From Ga0077523 sp038324085 (GTDB taxonomy: Bacteria > Pseudomonadota > Gammaproteobacteria > Burkholderiales > Ga0077523), in assembly GCA_038324085.1 (NCBI GenBank), contig JBBQHP010000005.1, forward strand, positions 115,622 through 179,621: DNA of 64,000 bases, read 5' to 3'. Positions 8,853 to 17,304 of this stretch are shown here, one piece after another. The position numbers and the translations under genes were made by a program. Positions within the stretch are counted from its first letter, which is position 1. Each line of letters begins with the position of its first letter. The notes beneath the pieces are model-generated. The model had not been told where the DNA came from. It saw only the letters and a program-made list of their open reading frames with translations, and made no database searches.

Positions 8853-8886
8853 GGCACTGCTCTATTGCGGCGTCACCCGCGTCGCG

Positions 8887-9576
8887 TCATACCGACAGGT
8901 ACTGCTTGATGCGGTTGGCGTCGATGTCGGCGCGCGCGGATTCGAGCACGAGGCGTCCGCCCTCGATCACGAACAGCCGATCCGCCACGTCGAGCGCGAA
9001 CGAGAGCACCTGTTCGGAGACGATGATCGTGATCTTGCGCAGCTCGCGGATCTCGTTCAGCGCCTTGGCGATGTCCTTGATGATCGATGGCTGGATGCCC
9101 TCGGTCGGCTCGTCGAGCAGCAGCACCTTGGGATCGGTCGCGAGCGCCCGGCCGATCGCGAGCTGCTGCTGCTGGCCTCCGGACAAATTGCCGCCCTTGC
9201 GGCGGCGCATGTCCCACAGCACGGGAAACAGCGCGTAGATGTCCTCGGGAACGGTACGGGTCCTGGAGTTCTCGAGGCCCGTCTTGAGGTTCTCCTCGAC
9301 GGTGAGCATGGGAAAGATCATCCGCCCCTGCGGCACGTAGCCGATGCCCTTGGCGACGCGGCGGAATGATTCCTCCCGGCTGAGATCGGTGCCGTCGAGC
9401 GCGACCGTGCCGCCCTTGACCGGCAACACCCCCACGAGCGCCTTGAACAGCGTCGTCTTGCCCATGCCGTTGCGTCCCATCACCGCGACGGTCTCGTTGT
9501 CGTTCGCGTTGAACGAGATTCCGTGGATGGCCTGGCTCTGGCCGTAGCTCACGAACAGATCATCGACTTGCAGCAT
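8887..9576 (-). CDS. urtE: Urea/amide ABC transporter ATP-binding protein (UrtE type)
   Basis: 229-aa LivF-class ATPase. Walker A is GRNGMGKTT (about residues 34-42), the Q-loop is YVPQGRMIFP, the signature LSGGQQQQLAIGRAL, and Walker B LLLDEPTEGIQPSI. The phrase PTEGIQPSI with the triple Gln signature is typical of UrtE rather than generic LivF. It energises import together with the UrtD-type ATPase; the genes are 12 bases apart. Confidence 0.9.
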   Translation of the reverse strand: MLQVDDLFVSYGQSQAIHGISFNANDNETVAVMGRNGMGKTTLFKALVGVLPVKGGTVALDGTDLSREESFRRVAKGIGYVPQGRMIFPMLTVEENLKTGLENSRTRTVPEDIYALFPVLWDMRRRKGGNLSGGQQQQLAIGRALATDPKVLLLDEPTEGIQPSIIKDIAKALNEIRELRKITIIVSEQVLSFALDVADRLFVIEGGRLVLESARADIDANRIKQYLSV

Positions 9577-9588
9577 GCGCTTGCTCCC

Positions 9589-10332
9589 TCAGTGGCCAAG
9601 ATAGACGTCGATGACTCTCGGGTCCGCCTGGATCTTCTCCATCGGCCCTTCGGCGAGAATCTTGCCCTGGTGCATCACGGTCACTTTGTGTGCGATCTTC
9701 GCGACGAATTCCATGTCGTGTTCGATCACGATCATCGAACGGTTCTGGCAGATGCGCTCCAGCAGCTCGGCCGTGATCTCGCGCTCGCGCGCGCTCATGC
9801 CGGCGATCGGCTCGTCGAGCATCAGCAGCTCCGGGTCCTGCATCAGCAGCATGCCGATCTCGAGCCACTGCTTCTGGCCGTGCGAGAGCAGGCCGGCCTC
9901 TGTCTGCAGCTGGTCGGACAGGCCGATCTCCGATGCGACGGTTTCGATGCGTTCATGCACGTCCGCCGTGCACTTGAACTGCAGCGCACCGAACACCCCG
10001 CGACCGCGCGGAAACGACACTTCGAGATTCTTGAACACCGACAGGTTCTCGTAGATCGACGGGGTCTGGAACTTGCGGCCGATGCCCGAGCGCACGATGC
10101 GGTGTTCGGGCATCTTGGTCATCTCCTGGTTGCGGAACTTGATGCTGCCCTTGGAGGCGCGCGTCTTGCCGCAGATCAGGTCGAGCAGCGTCGTCTTGCC
10201 GGCTCCGTTCGGACCGATGATGACGCGCAACTCACTCTTGTCGACGTAGAGGTTGAGGTCGTCTATTGCCTTGAAGCCGTCGAAGGAGACGGTGAGGTCC
10301 TCGACCGCCAGGACGAAATCGGTATTGCTCAT
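9589..10332 (-). CDS. urtD: Urea/amide ABC transporter ATP-binding protein (UrtD type)
   Basis: 247-aa LivG-class ATPase. Walker A is GPNGAGKTT near residues 41-49, then IGRKFQTPSIYENLSVFKNLE (UrtD-like Q-loop region), LSHGQKQWLEIGMLL signature and LLMLDEPIAGMS Walker B. The frame is open far upstream through urtC, but MSNTDFVLAVEDLTVSF at 10332 is the proper start: it overlaps the urtC stop in an ATGA junction, showing tight coupling. Confidence 0.9.
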   Translation of the reverse strand: MSNTDFVLAVEDLTVSFDGFKAIDDLNLYVDKSELRVIIGPNGAGKTTLLDLICGKTRASKGSIKFRNQEMTKMPEHRIVRSGIGRKFQTPSIYENLSVFKNLEVSFPRGRGVFGALQFKCTADVHERIETVASEIGLSDQLQTEAGLLSHGQKQWLEIGMLLMQDPELLMLDEPIAGMSAREREITAELLERICQNRSMIVIEHDMEFVAKIAHKVTVMHQGKILAEGPMEKIQADPRVIDVYLGH

Positions 10333-11567
10333 GGGTTTGCTCCGGAGAGGCGGGCGGGGGCCGCGCCGACGCCGTGACCGGCGGTGCCGCTCTTGTCGAG
10401 CGTACGGGGAACGCTCGGATTCCACCCTGCGCCCGAGGCGGGTCCGGTGACCGGCAGCGCCGGGGGCTCGCCCGACACGGGCCGCGCCCTGCGCCTGCCA
10501 CTGAGCCAGGGTTTGATGTGATCGTTGTAGACGCCGGCGAGACCATCGGGGAATCCCATCACCACGCCGATGAACAGCGCGGCCATCAGGAACAGCCACA
10601 TCTCCGGGAAGCTTTCGGAGAAGTAGGTCTTGCCGAAGTTCACCAGCAGGGTGCCGTACACGGCCCCGACCAGGGACATGCGCCCGCCGACCGCCGCGAA
10701 TATCACCATCTCGATGGAGGGGACGATGCCGACGAACGAAGCCGACATGAATCCGACCTGCAGTGCGAACAGCGCGCCACCGACGCCGCAAAGCATCGCG
10801 GCGAGGCAGAACACGAACACCTTGAAGTTGGCCACGTCGTAGCCCGAGAAGCGCACGCGGTCTTCCTTGTCGCGCATCGCGAGCAGCAGCGTGCCCAGCT
10901 TGGTCCTCTGGACCCAGCGACACAGCAGGATCGTGCCGATCAGCAGGAAGCAGGTGACGAAGTACAGGGTCTGGCGCGCGTCGTCGGTGCGGATGTCCCA
11001 TCCGAGCATCGTCTTGAGGTCGGTGATGCCGTTCACACCGCCCGTATAGCCCTGCTGACCGATGATCAGCACGGTCACCACCAGCGCCACGGCCTGCGTG
11101 ATGATCGCGAAGTACACCCCGCCGACGCGTCGCTTGAACATCGCGAAGCCGATGATGAATGCGAGGATCGTCGGCACGATCAGAACCGCAACCAGGGCGA
11201 AGGGCAGGTGCCGGAAGGGCTCCCACCAGAACGGCACCGCGGTGATCTGGTTCCAGTCCATGAAGTCGGGAATGCCCGGCGTCGACTGGATCTTGGTGCT
11301 GATCGGGTCGGAGGCTTCGAGCTTGAGGAACATGGCCATGCAGTAGCCGCCCAGCCCGAAGAACACGCCCTGGCCGAGGCTCAGGACGCCGGCGTAGCCC
11401 CACAACATCACCAGCCCCACGGCGACGAAGGCGTAGCTCAGATACTTGCCGACCAGGTTCAGTCGGAAGGCATCCAGGGTCAGCGGGAACACCACGACGA
11501 TGATCAAGGCGAGCACGGCGATGCCGGCCAGTTCGGAAGTGGTGAGCCAGGTGCGCAGTCGGTTCAT
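10329..11567 (-). CDS. urtC: Urea/amide ABC transporter permease (UrtC type)
   Basis: 412-aa LivM-class permease with about ten membrane helices (for example residues 14-35, 38-60, 110-135, 285-310, 330-350). YAGVLSLGQGVFFGLGGYCMAMFLK and VGGVYFAIITQA are typical of UrtC. The C-terminal 45 residues (from RRRARPVSGEP) are a Pro/Ala/Gly-rich extension of no clear function. It overlaps urtD by 4 bases and lies 27 bases after urtB. Confidence 0.9.
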   Translation of the reverse strand: MNRLRTWLTTSELAGIAVLALIIVVVFPLTLDAFRLNLVGKYLSYAFVAVGLVMLWGYAGVLSLGQGVFFGLGGYCMAMFLKLEASDPISTKIQSTPGIPDFMDWNQITAVPFWWEPFRHLPFALVAVLIVPTILAFIIGFAMFKRRVGGVYFAIITQAVALVVTVLIIGQQGYTGGVNGITDLKTMLGWDIRTDDARQTLYFVTCFLLIGTILLCRWVQRTKLGTLLLAMRDKEDRVRFSGYDVANFKVFVFCLAAMLCGVGGALFALQVGFMSASFVGIVPSIEMVIFAAVGGRMSLVGAVYGTLLVNFGKTYFSESFPEMWLFLMAALFIGVVMGFPDGLAGVYNDHIKPWLSGRRRARPVSGEPPALPVTGPASGAGWNPSVPRTLDKSGTAGHGVGAAPARLSGANP

Positions 11568-11594
11568 GGATATGTTGCTCCGGGTGTTGCGAAA

Positions 11595-12509
11595 TCAGCG
11601 GCGGACCTTGACGGCAAACAGGCCCTGCGGACGGATCATCAGGATCGAGATGATCAACAGCAGGGTGAGCACCCTGGCCATGGAGCCGGTCAGGAAGAAT
11701 TCGCTCACCGATTGGGTCTGGGCGATGCCGAAGGCCGATGCCACGGTGCCGAGCAGGCTCGCGGCACCCCCGAAGGTCACCACGAGGAACGCGTCGACGA
11801 TGTAGAGCGAGCCGCTGGTGGGGCCGGTGGACCCGATGGTGGTGAACGCTGCGCCGGCAACGCCCGCGATGCCGCAGCCGATGGCGAAGGTCATGCGATC
11901 GGTCTTGCGCGTGTTGATGCCGATCGCGTTGGCCATGGTGCGGTTGGCGACGGTGGCCCGTACGCGCAGGCCCCAGCGCGAGCGATACAGCATGAGGAAC
12001 ACGAGCCCGGTCACGAGCAGCGTGAGCCCCATCACGAACATGCCGTTGATGGGGATGTCGAGTCCCTCGTGCGGCGTCCAGGAGCCGAGCAGCCAGTCAG
12101 GTACCGTGGGGCTCACCTCCTTGGCGCCGAAGGTCGAGCGGAAGACCTGCTGCATGCCGAGGCTGAGCCCCCACGTGGCAAGCAGCGTGTCGAGCGGCCG
12201 GCGGTAGAGGTGCCGGATCAGCGCCCATTCGGACAGCCAGCCGAAGACGAAGGCGAAGACGAAGGCGGCGATGATCGCGAAGACGAAGTAGTACGGCATG
12301 AAGCCCGGCGCATAGGTCTGCGTGAGACTCGAACACAGGAAGATCGTATAGGCGCCGATGGTCATGAACTCGCCGTGCGCCATGTTGATCACACCCATCT
12401 GGCCGAAGATGATCGCGAGACCGAGGCCCATCAGCAGCAGTACGCTGAACAGGGACAGTCCCGCGAACCCCTGCATGAGGACGATGTTCCAGTAATCGGC
12501 TGCGGACAT
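11595..12509 (-). CDS. urtB: Urea/amide ABC transporter permease (UrtB type)
   Basis: 304-aa LivH-class inner-membrane permease. Family features: GLAIIFGQMGVINMAHGEFMTIGAY in the first third, a long hydrophobic profile with eight to nine helices, and IVDAFLVVTFGGAASLLGTVASAFGIAQTQS near the C terminus. Start ATG at 12509 is preceded by an AAGGAA ribosome site. A strong stem-loop separates it from the solute-binding protein gene. Confidence 0.9.
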   Translation of the reverse strand: MSAADYWNIVLMQGFAGLSLFSVLLLMGLGLAIIFGQMGVINMAHGEFMTIGAYTIFLCSSLTQTYAPGFMPYYFVFAIIAAFVFAFVFGWLSEWALIRHLYRRPLDTLLATWGLSLGMQQVFRSTFGAKEVSPTVPDWLLGSWTPHEGLDIPINGMFVMGLTLLVTGLVFLMLYRSRWGLRVRATVANRTMANAIGINTRKTDRMTFAIGCGIAGVAGAAFTTIGSTGPTSGSLYIVDAFLVVTFGGAASLLGTVASAFGIAQTQSVSEFFLTGSMARVLTLLLIISILMIRPQGLFAVKVRR

Positions 12510-12547
12510 GAGCGGCTTCCTTGCGGTGGACGTGACGGCGGGGAGGA

Positions 12548-12586
12548 CCGTCCCGGCGGCGCGCAGCAGCGCGCGCGACGGGACGG
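12548..12586 (-). promoter_or_regulatory. Stem-loop between urtA and urtB
   Basis: Outer stem CCGTCCCG/CGGGACGG (8 bp) with an inner GCGCGC/GCGCGC stem. It sits in the 93-base gap after the solute-binding protein gene. Such hairpins often stabilise the binding-protein message and reduce read-through into the permease genes; that role here is inferred from position. Confidence 0.45.
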
Positions 12587-12602
12587 GCGCTGCGACTGCC
12601 GG

Positions 12603-13892
12603 TTACTGGTAGCCCTTCGGGAACGGGTTGGGTTCGATCAGGTTGGGCGACTCGGCGATCATCTTGAATTGGCCGTCGGTCTGCATCTGGCCGATGCGCG
12701 CCTTGCTCCAGAGGTGGTGGTTCTCGTGGATCTTCACGTAGCCCTCGGGCGCGCCCTTGAACTCGATGCCCGGGGACGCAGCCGCGACCTTGTCGATGTC
12801 GAAGCTGCCCGCCTTCTCGACGGTAGCCTTCCACAACCAGGGCCCCAGGTAGGCGGCCTGCGTCACGTCGCCGATCACCGACTTGGGCCCGTACTTGGCC
12901 TTGAACGCTTCGACGAACTTCTTGTTGTTCGGGTTATCGAGGCTCTGGAAGTACTTCATGCACGCGTAGAAGCCGTTGCAGTTCTCGCCGCCGATGCCGA
13001 GCAGCTCGTCCTCGGTCACCGAGATGGTGAGCAGGAGCTGCTTGTCGGCAGTGATGCCGGCGGCCTTCATCTGCTTGTAGAACGCGACGTTCGAACCGCC
13101 CACGACGATGGCGTAGACGCAGTCCGGCTTGGCGATCTTGATCTTGTTGATCAGCGAGTTGAAGTTGGTGTGGCCCAGTGGGTAGTACTCCTCGCCCACC
13201 ACTTTCGACTTCTGGAAATTCTCGATGTGTTTGCGTGCGATCTTGTTGGAAGTGCGCGGCCAGATGTAGTCCGAACCGATCAGGAAGAAGCTCTTGGCAC
13301 CCTTCTCCTTCGCAACCCAGTCGAGCCCATAGAGGATCTGCTGGGTCGCTTCCTGTCCGGTGTAGATCACGTTCTTGGACTGCTCCAGGCCTTCGTAGAA
13401 GGTCGGGTAGTAGAGCATCCCGTTTTCCTTCTCGAACACCGGCAGCACGGCCTTGCGCGAGGCCGAGGTCCAGCAGCCGAACACGGCCGCGACCTTGTCG
13501 TTCACCAGCAGCTTTTTCGCCTTTTCCGCGAAGGTGGGCCAGTCGCTCTGACCGTCTTCCTGGATGATCTTGATCTGGCGACCGAGCACGCCACCCATGG
13601 CGTTGATCTGCTCGATCGCCAGGCGCTCGGCCTGGATCGAGCCGGTTTCGCTGATCGCCATCGTTCCGGTAGCGGAATGCAACTGCCCGACCGTCACCTC
13701 CTTGTCGGTGATGGCGAGCCCGGTGGTGTTCACCTTGGCGGTCGGGTGGTCCGCCGCGAACGACAGCCCGGGAATCGCGGCAGCGAGCGGCGCCGCGGCC
13801 AAACCCATGGCGAGACGGCGGCGTGCGAGCGATTCGGGCGAGAGGACTTCGGATTCGCTGGCGGGTGTTGCGGGATTCTTGCGACGGGTCAT
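12603..13892 (-). CDS. urtA: Urea/short-chain amide ABC transporter substrate-binding protein (UrtA/FmdC type)
   Basis: 429-aa periplasmic solute-binding protein of the UrtA/AmiC branch of the Leu/Ile/Val-binding family. Residues 24-47 (RRRLAMGLAAAPLAAAIPGLSFA) form a signal peptide with a run of arginines, possibly Tat-type. Ligand-domain features are HSATGTMAISETG, FGCWTSASRKAVLPVFEKENGMLYYPTFYEGLE and YIWPRTSNKIA. The start at 13892 has a strong AAGGAG site 7 bases upstream. It is the first gene of the amide operon. Ligand identity (urea, formamide or acetamide) cannot be read; the formamidase points to amides. Confidence 0.9.
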   Translation of the reverse strand: MTRRKNPATPASESEVLSPESLARRRLAMGLAAAPLAAAIPGLSFAADHPTAKVNTTGLAITDKEVTVGQLHSATGTMAISETGSIQAERLAIEQINAMGGVLGRQIKIIQEDGQSDWPTFAEKAKKLLVNDKVAAVFGCWTSASRKAVLPVFEKENGMLYYPTFYEGLEQSKNVIYTGQEATQQILYGLDWVAKEKGAKSFFLIGSDYIWPRTSNKIARKHIENFQKSKVVGEEYYPLGHTNFNSLINKIKIAKPDCVYAIVVGGSNVAFYKQMKAAGITADKQLLLTISVTEDELLGIGGENCNGFYACMKYFQSLDNPNNKKFVEAFKAKYGPKSVIGDVTQAAYLGPWLWKATVEKAGSFDIDKVAAASPGIEFKGAPEGYVKIHENHHLWSKARIGQMQTDGQFKMIAESPNLIEPNPFPKGYQ

Positions 13893-14061
13893 CAGGATCT
13901 CCTTCCGTTCGTGGGGCCAAGCAAGGCGGTGTGGGTCGGCGGGCGGAGGCGGCGCGATGGCGTCACGGCGGTGACGCGAGCCGCTCCTCCGTTGCCTGCA
14001 CATGCGTTTTGCGTCGGAGCGGAAATTACGGTCCCGTGTGCGTTCGCAACAATACGCACTT

Positions 14062-14073
14062 TGACGTAACGTC
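14062..14073. promoter_or_regulatory. Candidate operator (TGACGTAACGTC)
   Basis: GACGT-A-ACGTC is an 11-bp palindrome with single-base centre. Its TGACGTA half is identical to both arms of the perfect palindrome 110 bases further on. Lies 170 bases upstream of urtA. Candidate site for the LuxR-type response regulator encoded nearby. Confidence 0.45.
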
Positions 14074-14182
14074 CTTTCCGCAAATGTCTGAGTGAGATGG
14101 AGCCGCGAGCATGCCGGCGCATCAGATGGCGCGACGCACCATGCAAGTGCCCGGAAGTACCTGATCGCACCCTTTGAGCGCG

Positions 14183-14198
14183 TACGTCAAATGACGTA
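14183..14198. promoter_or_regulatory. Candidate operator, perfect palindrome TACGTCA-AA-TGACGTA
   Basis: Seven-base arms with a two-base spacer, fully symmetric, in the divergent promoter region. NarL/LuxR-class response regulators usually bind such short inverted heptamers. The shared half-site at 14062 supports a real recognition sequence. Confidence 0.5.
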
Positions 14199-14292
14199 TC
14201 TGCGAAGCTCCGCACCGCGTTGTCCCATGCGCGCGCGCACGCGAGAATGCCGGTGGCGCGCACTACCGAGTACCGTGGAGAGTTCTGGTGCG

Positions 14293-14339
14293 CTTGTTGC
14301 GAACATCTGCTTGCTGCGAACATCCTTGCTGCCAACACC
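14293..14339. repeat. Three imperfect 15-bp direct repeats (CTTGYTGCGAACATC)
   Basis: Copies at 14293-14307, 14310-14324 and 14325-14339 (third is degenerate, CTTGCTGCCAACACC). The core GTTGCGAAC also occurs inverted at 14042-14050 next to urtA. They lie 60-105 bases before the likely start of the permease-kinase gene, so an iterated regulator site is plausible. Confidence 0.5.
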
Positions 14340-14397
14340 AACCGCGTCGAACGCACTCAATCCGAGGCACGGCCCTGCCGATCACTTGCTCCGATCC

Positions 14398-17304
14398 GTG
14401 AAATTCTCCGATGCCGGCCCTGCAGTGCAAGCACCCGCGGTGAGCGCGCCCGCCACGCAGCGCATCGTCAAGATCCGGCGCGACTACAACCGCTGGGTGG
14501 CGAACGAGACCCTCGAGGACTACGCGCTGCGCTTCACGCCGCGCGCTTTCCGCAAGTGGTCCGAGTTCCGGGTCGCGAACACGGCGATCGGTGCGGTGTC
14601 GTTCCTCGCGCTCGAGGCGATCGGCGGCACCATCGCGATCGCCTACGGCTTCACCAATGCGTTCTGGGCGATCCTCGTGGTGAGCGCCATCGTGTTCCTC
14701 ACCGGACTGCCGATCAGCTACTACGCGTCGAAGTACGGCCTGGACATGGACCTGCTCACGCGCGGGGCCGGCTTCGGCTACATCGGCTCGACGATCACGT
14801 CGCTGATCTACGCCTCGTTCACGTTCATCTTCTTCGCGCTCGAAGCCGCGATCATGGCACTCGCGCTCGATCTGTATTTCAAGCTCCCGCTCACGATCGG
14901 CTATCTCGTCAGTTCGCTCGTGGTGATTCCGCTGGTGACGCACGGCATCACGCTGATCAGCCGCTTGCAACTGTGGACCCAGCCGCTGTGGATCGTGCTG
15001 CTGGTGCTCCCCTACGTCGTGGTGCTGTGGAAGGAACCCTCGGCGTTCGTCGACTTCACCACGTTCGCCGGACATGCGGAAACCGGATCGGGCTTCAACC
15101 TGCTCCTGTTCGGGTCCGCGGCGACCATCGCGTTCTCGCTCATCGCGCAGATCGGCGAGCAGGTGGACTTCCTGCGCTTCCTTCCGGAGAAGACGCGCGA
15201 GAACCGCGTGCGCTGGTGGAGCGCGCTGATCAGCGCGGGACCGGGCTGGATCGTCCTGGGTGCAGCGAAACTGCTCGGCGGCGCTTTTCTCGCGTTCCTC
15301 GCCCTGCAGCATGAGGTGAGTCTCGACAAAGCGTCCGAGCCGACCCAGATGTACCTTATCGGGTTCCAGTACGTCTTCGCGCGGCCCGAGTGGGCGCTCG
15401 CGGCCACGACGCTGTTCGTGATCTTGTCGCAGGTGAAGATCAACGTGACCAACGCCTATGCGGGATCGCTCGCGTGGTCGAATTTCTTCGCCAGGCTCAC
15501 GCACAGCCATCCGGGGCGGGTTGTGTGGCTCGTCTTCAATGTGCTGATTGCCGTGGTGCTGATGGAACTCGGCGTATTCAAGGCGCTGGAGCATGTCCTC
15601 GGCCTGTACTCGAACGTTGCGATCGCCTGGGTCGGCGCGCTGGTGGCCGACCTGGTGGTCAACAAGCCGCTCGGCCTGTCGCCGAAGTACATCGAGTTCA
15701 AGCGGGCGCATCTGTACGACGTCAATCCGGTCGGCGTCGGCGCGATGCTGATCGCATCGCTGCTCTCGATCGCGGCGTTTCTCGGCGCCTTCGGCCCCGC
15801 GGCACAGGCATTCTCGTCGTTCATCGCGCTCGCCACCGCCTTCGCGACGGCGCCGCTCATTGCGTTCGCGACCAAGGGCCGCTTCTATATCGCGCGCGAA
15901 CCGGTTCCGTTGCCGCGCACCGGTGCGTTGAAGTGCGTCATCTGCGACAACGCATTCGAGCACGAGGACATGGCGCATTGCCCCGCCTACGGAGGCACCA
16001 TCTGCTCGCTCTGCTGCTCGCTCGACGCACGCTGCCACGACCTGTGCAAGGAAGACGCGCGCTTGTCCGTGCAGGTCATGAACGCGCTCGAGCGGGTGCT
16101 GCCCGAGCCGGTGACGGAACAGCTGAAATCGCGGCTCGCGCACTACGTGACGCTGCTGCTCGGCTTCACGCTGGCGCTGGCGGCGATCCTCGCGCTGGTC
16201 TACTACCAGGAGAGCATCGCGCTCGCGATCGCGGGGACGCCGGCGCTGCCCGATTTGCGGGCCGTGTTCCTGAAGGTATTCGCCGTGCTGGTGTTGATCG
16301 CGGCAGTCGCGGCCTGGTGGGTCGTTCTGGCGAGCGAGAGCCGCAAGGTCGCTCAGGAGGAATCCAACCGCCAGACCAACCTGCTGATGCGCGAGATCGA
16401 GGCGCACCGCCGCACCGATGCCAAGTTGCAGCAGGCGAAGGAAGTGGCGGAGGCAGCGAACCTCGCGAAGAGCCGCTACGTGACCGGCATGAGCCACGAA
16501 CTGCGCACGCCGCTGAACAGTATCCTCGGCTACGCGCAGATCCTGCAGAAGGACGCGACGATCCCGGTGAACCGCCGCGACGCGATCGACGTGATCCGCC
16601 GCAGCGGCGAACATCTGCTCGGGCTCATAGATGGCCTGCTCGACATCGCCAAGATCGAAGCCGGCCGCCTGCGGCTCGATCGCGGGGAAGTGCACCTGCC
16701 CGAGCTGCTCGACCAGATCGTCAAGATGTTCGAGCTGCAGGCCGAGATCAAGGGTCTCGCGTTCCGCTTCGAGGGCGCGGACGCGCTGCCGGTGGTGGTG
16801 CATGCCGACGAGCGGCGCCTGCGCCAGATCCTGATCAACCTGCTGGCCAATGCCGTGAAGTTCACCGATTCGGGCAGCGTCACCCTGAAGGTGAACTATC
16901 AGCGCGAGATCGCGCGGTTCGAGGTGACCGACACGGGTATCGGCATTCCGGACCGCGATCTTGCGCGCATCTTCCTGCCGTTCGAGCGCACCGGAACGGC
17001 GAACCAGCGCGGCGACATCGGCACGGGACTGGGACTCGCAATCACGCGGTTGCTCACGGAACTGATGGGCGGTGAGATCACCGTGCGCAGCGAGCCGGGC
17101 GTCGGCAGCACCTTCGAAGTGAAACTGCACCTCTCGCGGGTCGACACCCCCCGGACGACTCCGCGGCTCGAAGCCGATATCGCGGGTTACCGCGGAGCGG
17201 TGCGGCGCATTCTCGTGGTGGACGACCAGCCGATCCAGCGCGAGATGCTCGCGAACCTGTTGCTGCCGCTGGGATTCGATGTGCGGCTTGCGGCGTCGGG
17301 GTAG
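14398..17304 (+). CDS. NCS1-type permease fused to sensor histidine kinase and (truncated) receiver domain
   Basis: 968-aa membrane protein from the GTG at 14398 (the true start is uncertain; the frame is open to 14092). Residues about 20-505 are a 12-helix NCS1/cytosine-purine permease-like domain (DYNRWVANETLEDYALRFTPR, then EAIGGTIAIAYGFTNAFWAI). Residues 514-555 form a Cys-rich linker (CVICD, HCPAYGG, CSLCCSLDARCHDLC). Two helices follow (about 580-650), then a coiled segment and a HisKA domain with MSHELRTPLNSI (His near 700). The ATPase domain has NLLANAVKF, DTGIGIP and GTGLGLAI. A receiver begins ILVVDDQP but an in-frame TAG at 17302-17304 ends it before its phospho-acceptor Asp. Divergent to the amide operon: a probable transporter-like sensor for amides, urea or pyrimidine-like ligands. 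Confidence 0.85.
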   Translation: MKFSDAGPAVQAPAVSAPATQRIVKIRRDYNRWVANETLEDYALRFTPRAFRKWSEFRVANTAIGAVSFLALEAIGGTIAIAYGFTNAFWAILVVSAIVFLTGLPISYYASKYGLDMDLLTRGAGFGYIGSTITSLIYASFTFIFFALEAAIMALALDLYFKLPLTIGYLVSSLVVIPLVTHGITLISRLQLWTQPLWIVLLVLPYVVVLWKEPSAFVDFTTFAGHAETGSGFNLLLFGSAATIAFSLIAQIGEQVDFLRFLPEKTRENRVRWWSALISAGPGWIVLGAAKLLGGAFLAFLALQHEVSLDKASEPTQMYLIGFQYVFARPEWALAATTLFVILSQVKINVTNAYAGSLAWSNFFARLTHSHPGRVVWLVFNVLIAVVLMELGVFKALEHVLGLYSNVAIAWVGALVADLVVNKPLGLSPKYIEFKRAHLYDVNPVGVGAMLIASLLSIAAFLGAFGPAAQAFSSFIALATAFATAPLIAFATKGRFYIAREPVPLPRTGALKCVICDNAFEHEDMAHCPAYGGTICSLCCSLDARCHDLCKEDARLSVQVMNALERVLPEPVTEQLKSRLAHYVTLLLGFTLALAAILALVYYQESIALAIAGTPALPDLRAVFLKVFAVLVLIAAVAAWWVVLASESRKVAQEESNRQTNLLMREIEAHRRTDAKLQQAKEVAEAANLAKSRYVTGMSHELRTPLNSILGYAQILQKDATIPVNRRDAIDVIRRSGEHLLGLIDGLLDIAKIEAGRLRLDRGEVHLPELLDQIVKMFELQAEIKGLAFRFEGADALPVVVHADERRLRQILINLLANAVKFTDSGSVTLKVNYQREIARFEVTDTGIGIPDRDLARIFLPFERTGTANQRGDIGTGLGLAITRLLTELMGGEITVRSEPGVGSTFEVKLHLSRVDTPRTTPRLEADIAGYRGAVRRILVVDDQPIQREMLANLLLPLGFDVRLAASG

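Larger units (their letters stand above)
13893..14397. promoter_or_regulatory. Divergent control region between amide operon and permease-kinase gene
   Basis: 505 bases with no credible gene. It contains TGACGTA-type sites at 14062-14073 and 14183-14198, GTTGCGAAC-type sites at 14042-14050 and 14293-14339, and the urtA ribosome site. Open frames extend into it from the permease-kinase gene but the translation is arginine-rich and unlike the family. It most likely carries both promoters and the response-regulator binding sites. Confidence 0.6.

Noticed and set aside
10374..14069. 1231-codon open frame on the plus strand across the urt genes
   Set aside because: Antisense shadow of urtA-C caused by high GC; translation is rich in His, Arg, Glu and Gly with no family features.
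17302..17304. TAG as pyrrolysine or other recoding signal
   Set aside because: No Pyl genes or recoding element visible, and the position has no reason for a special residue; mutation or error is simpler.
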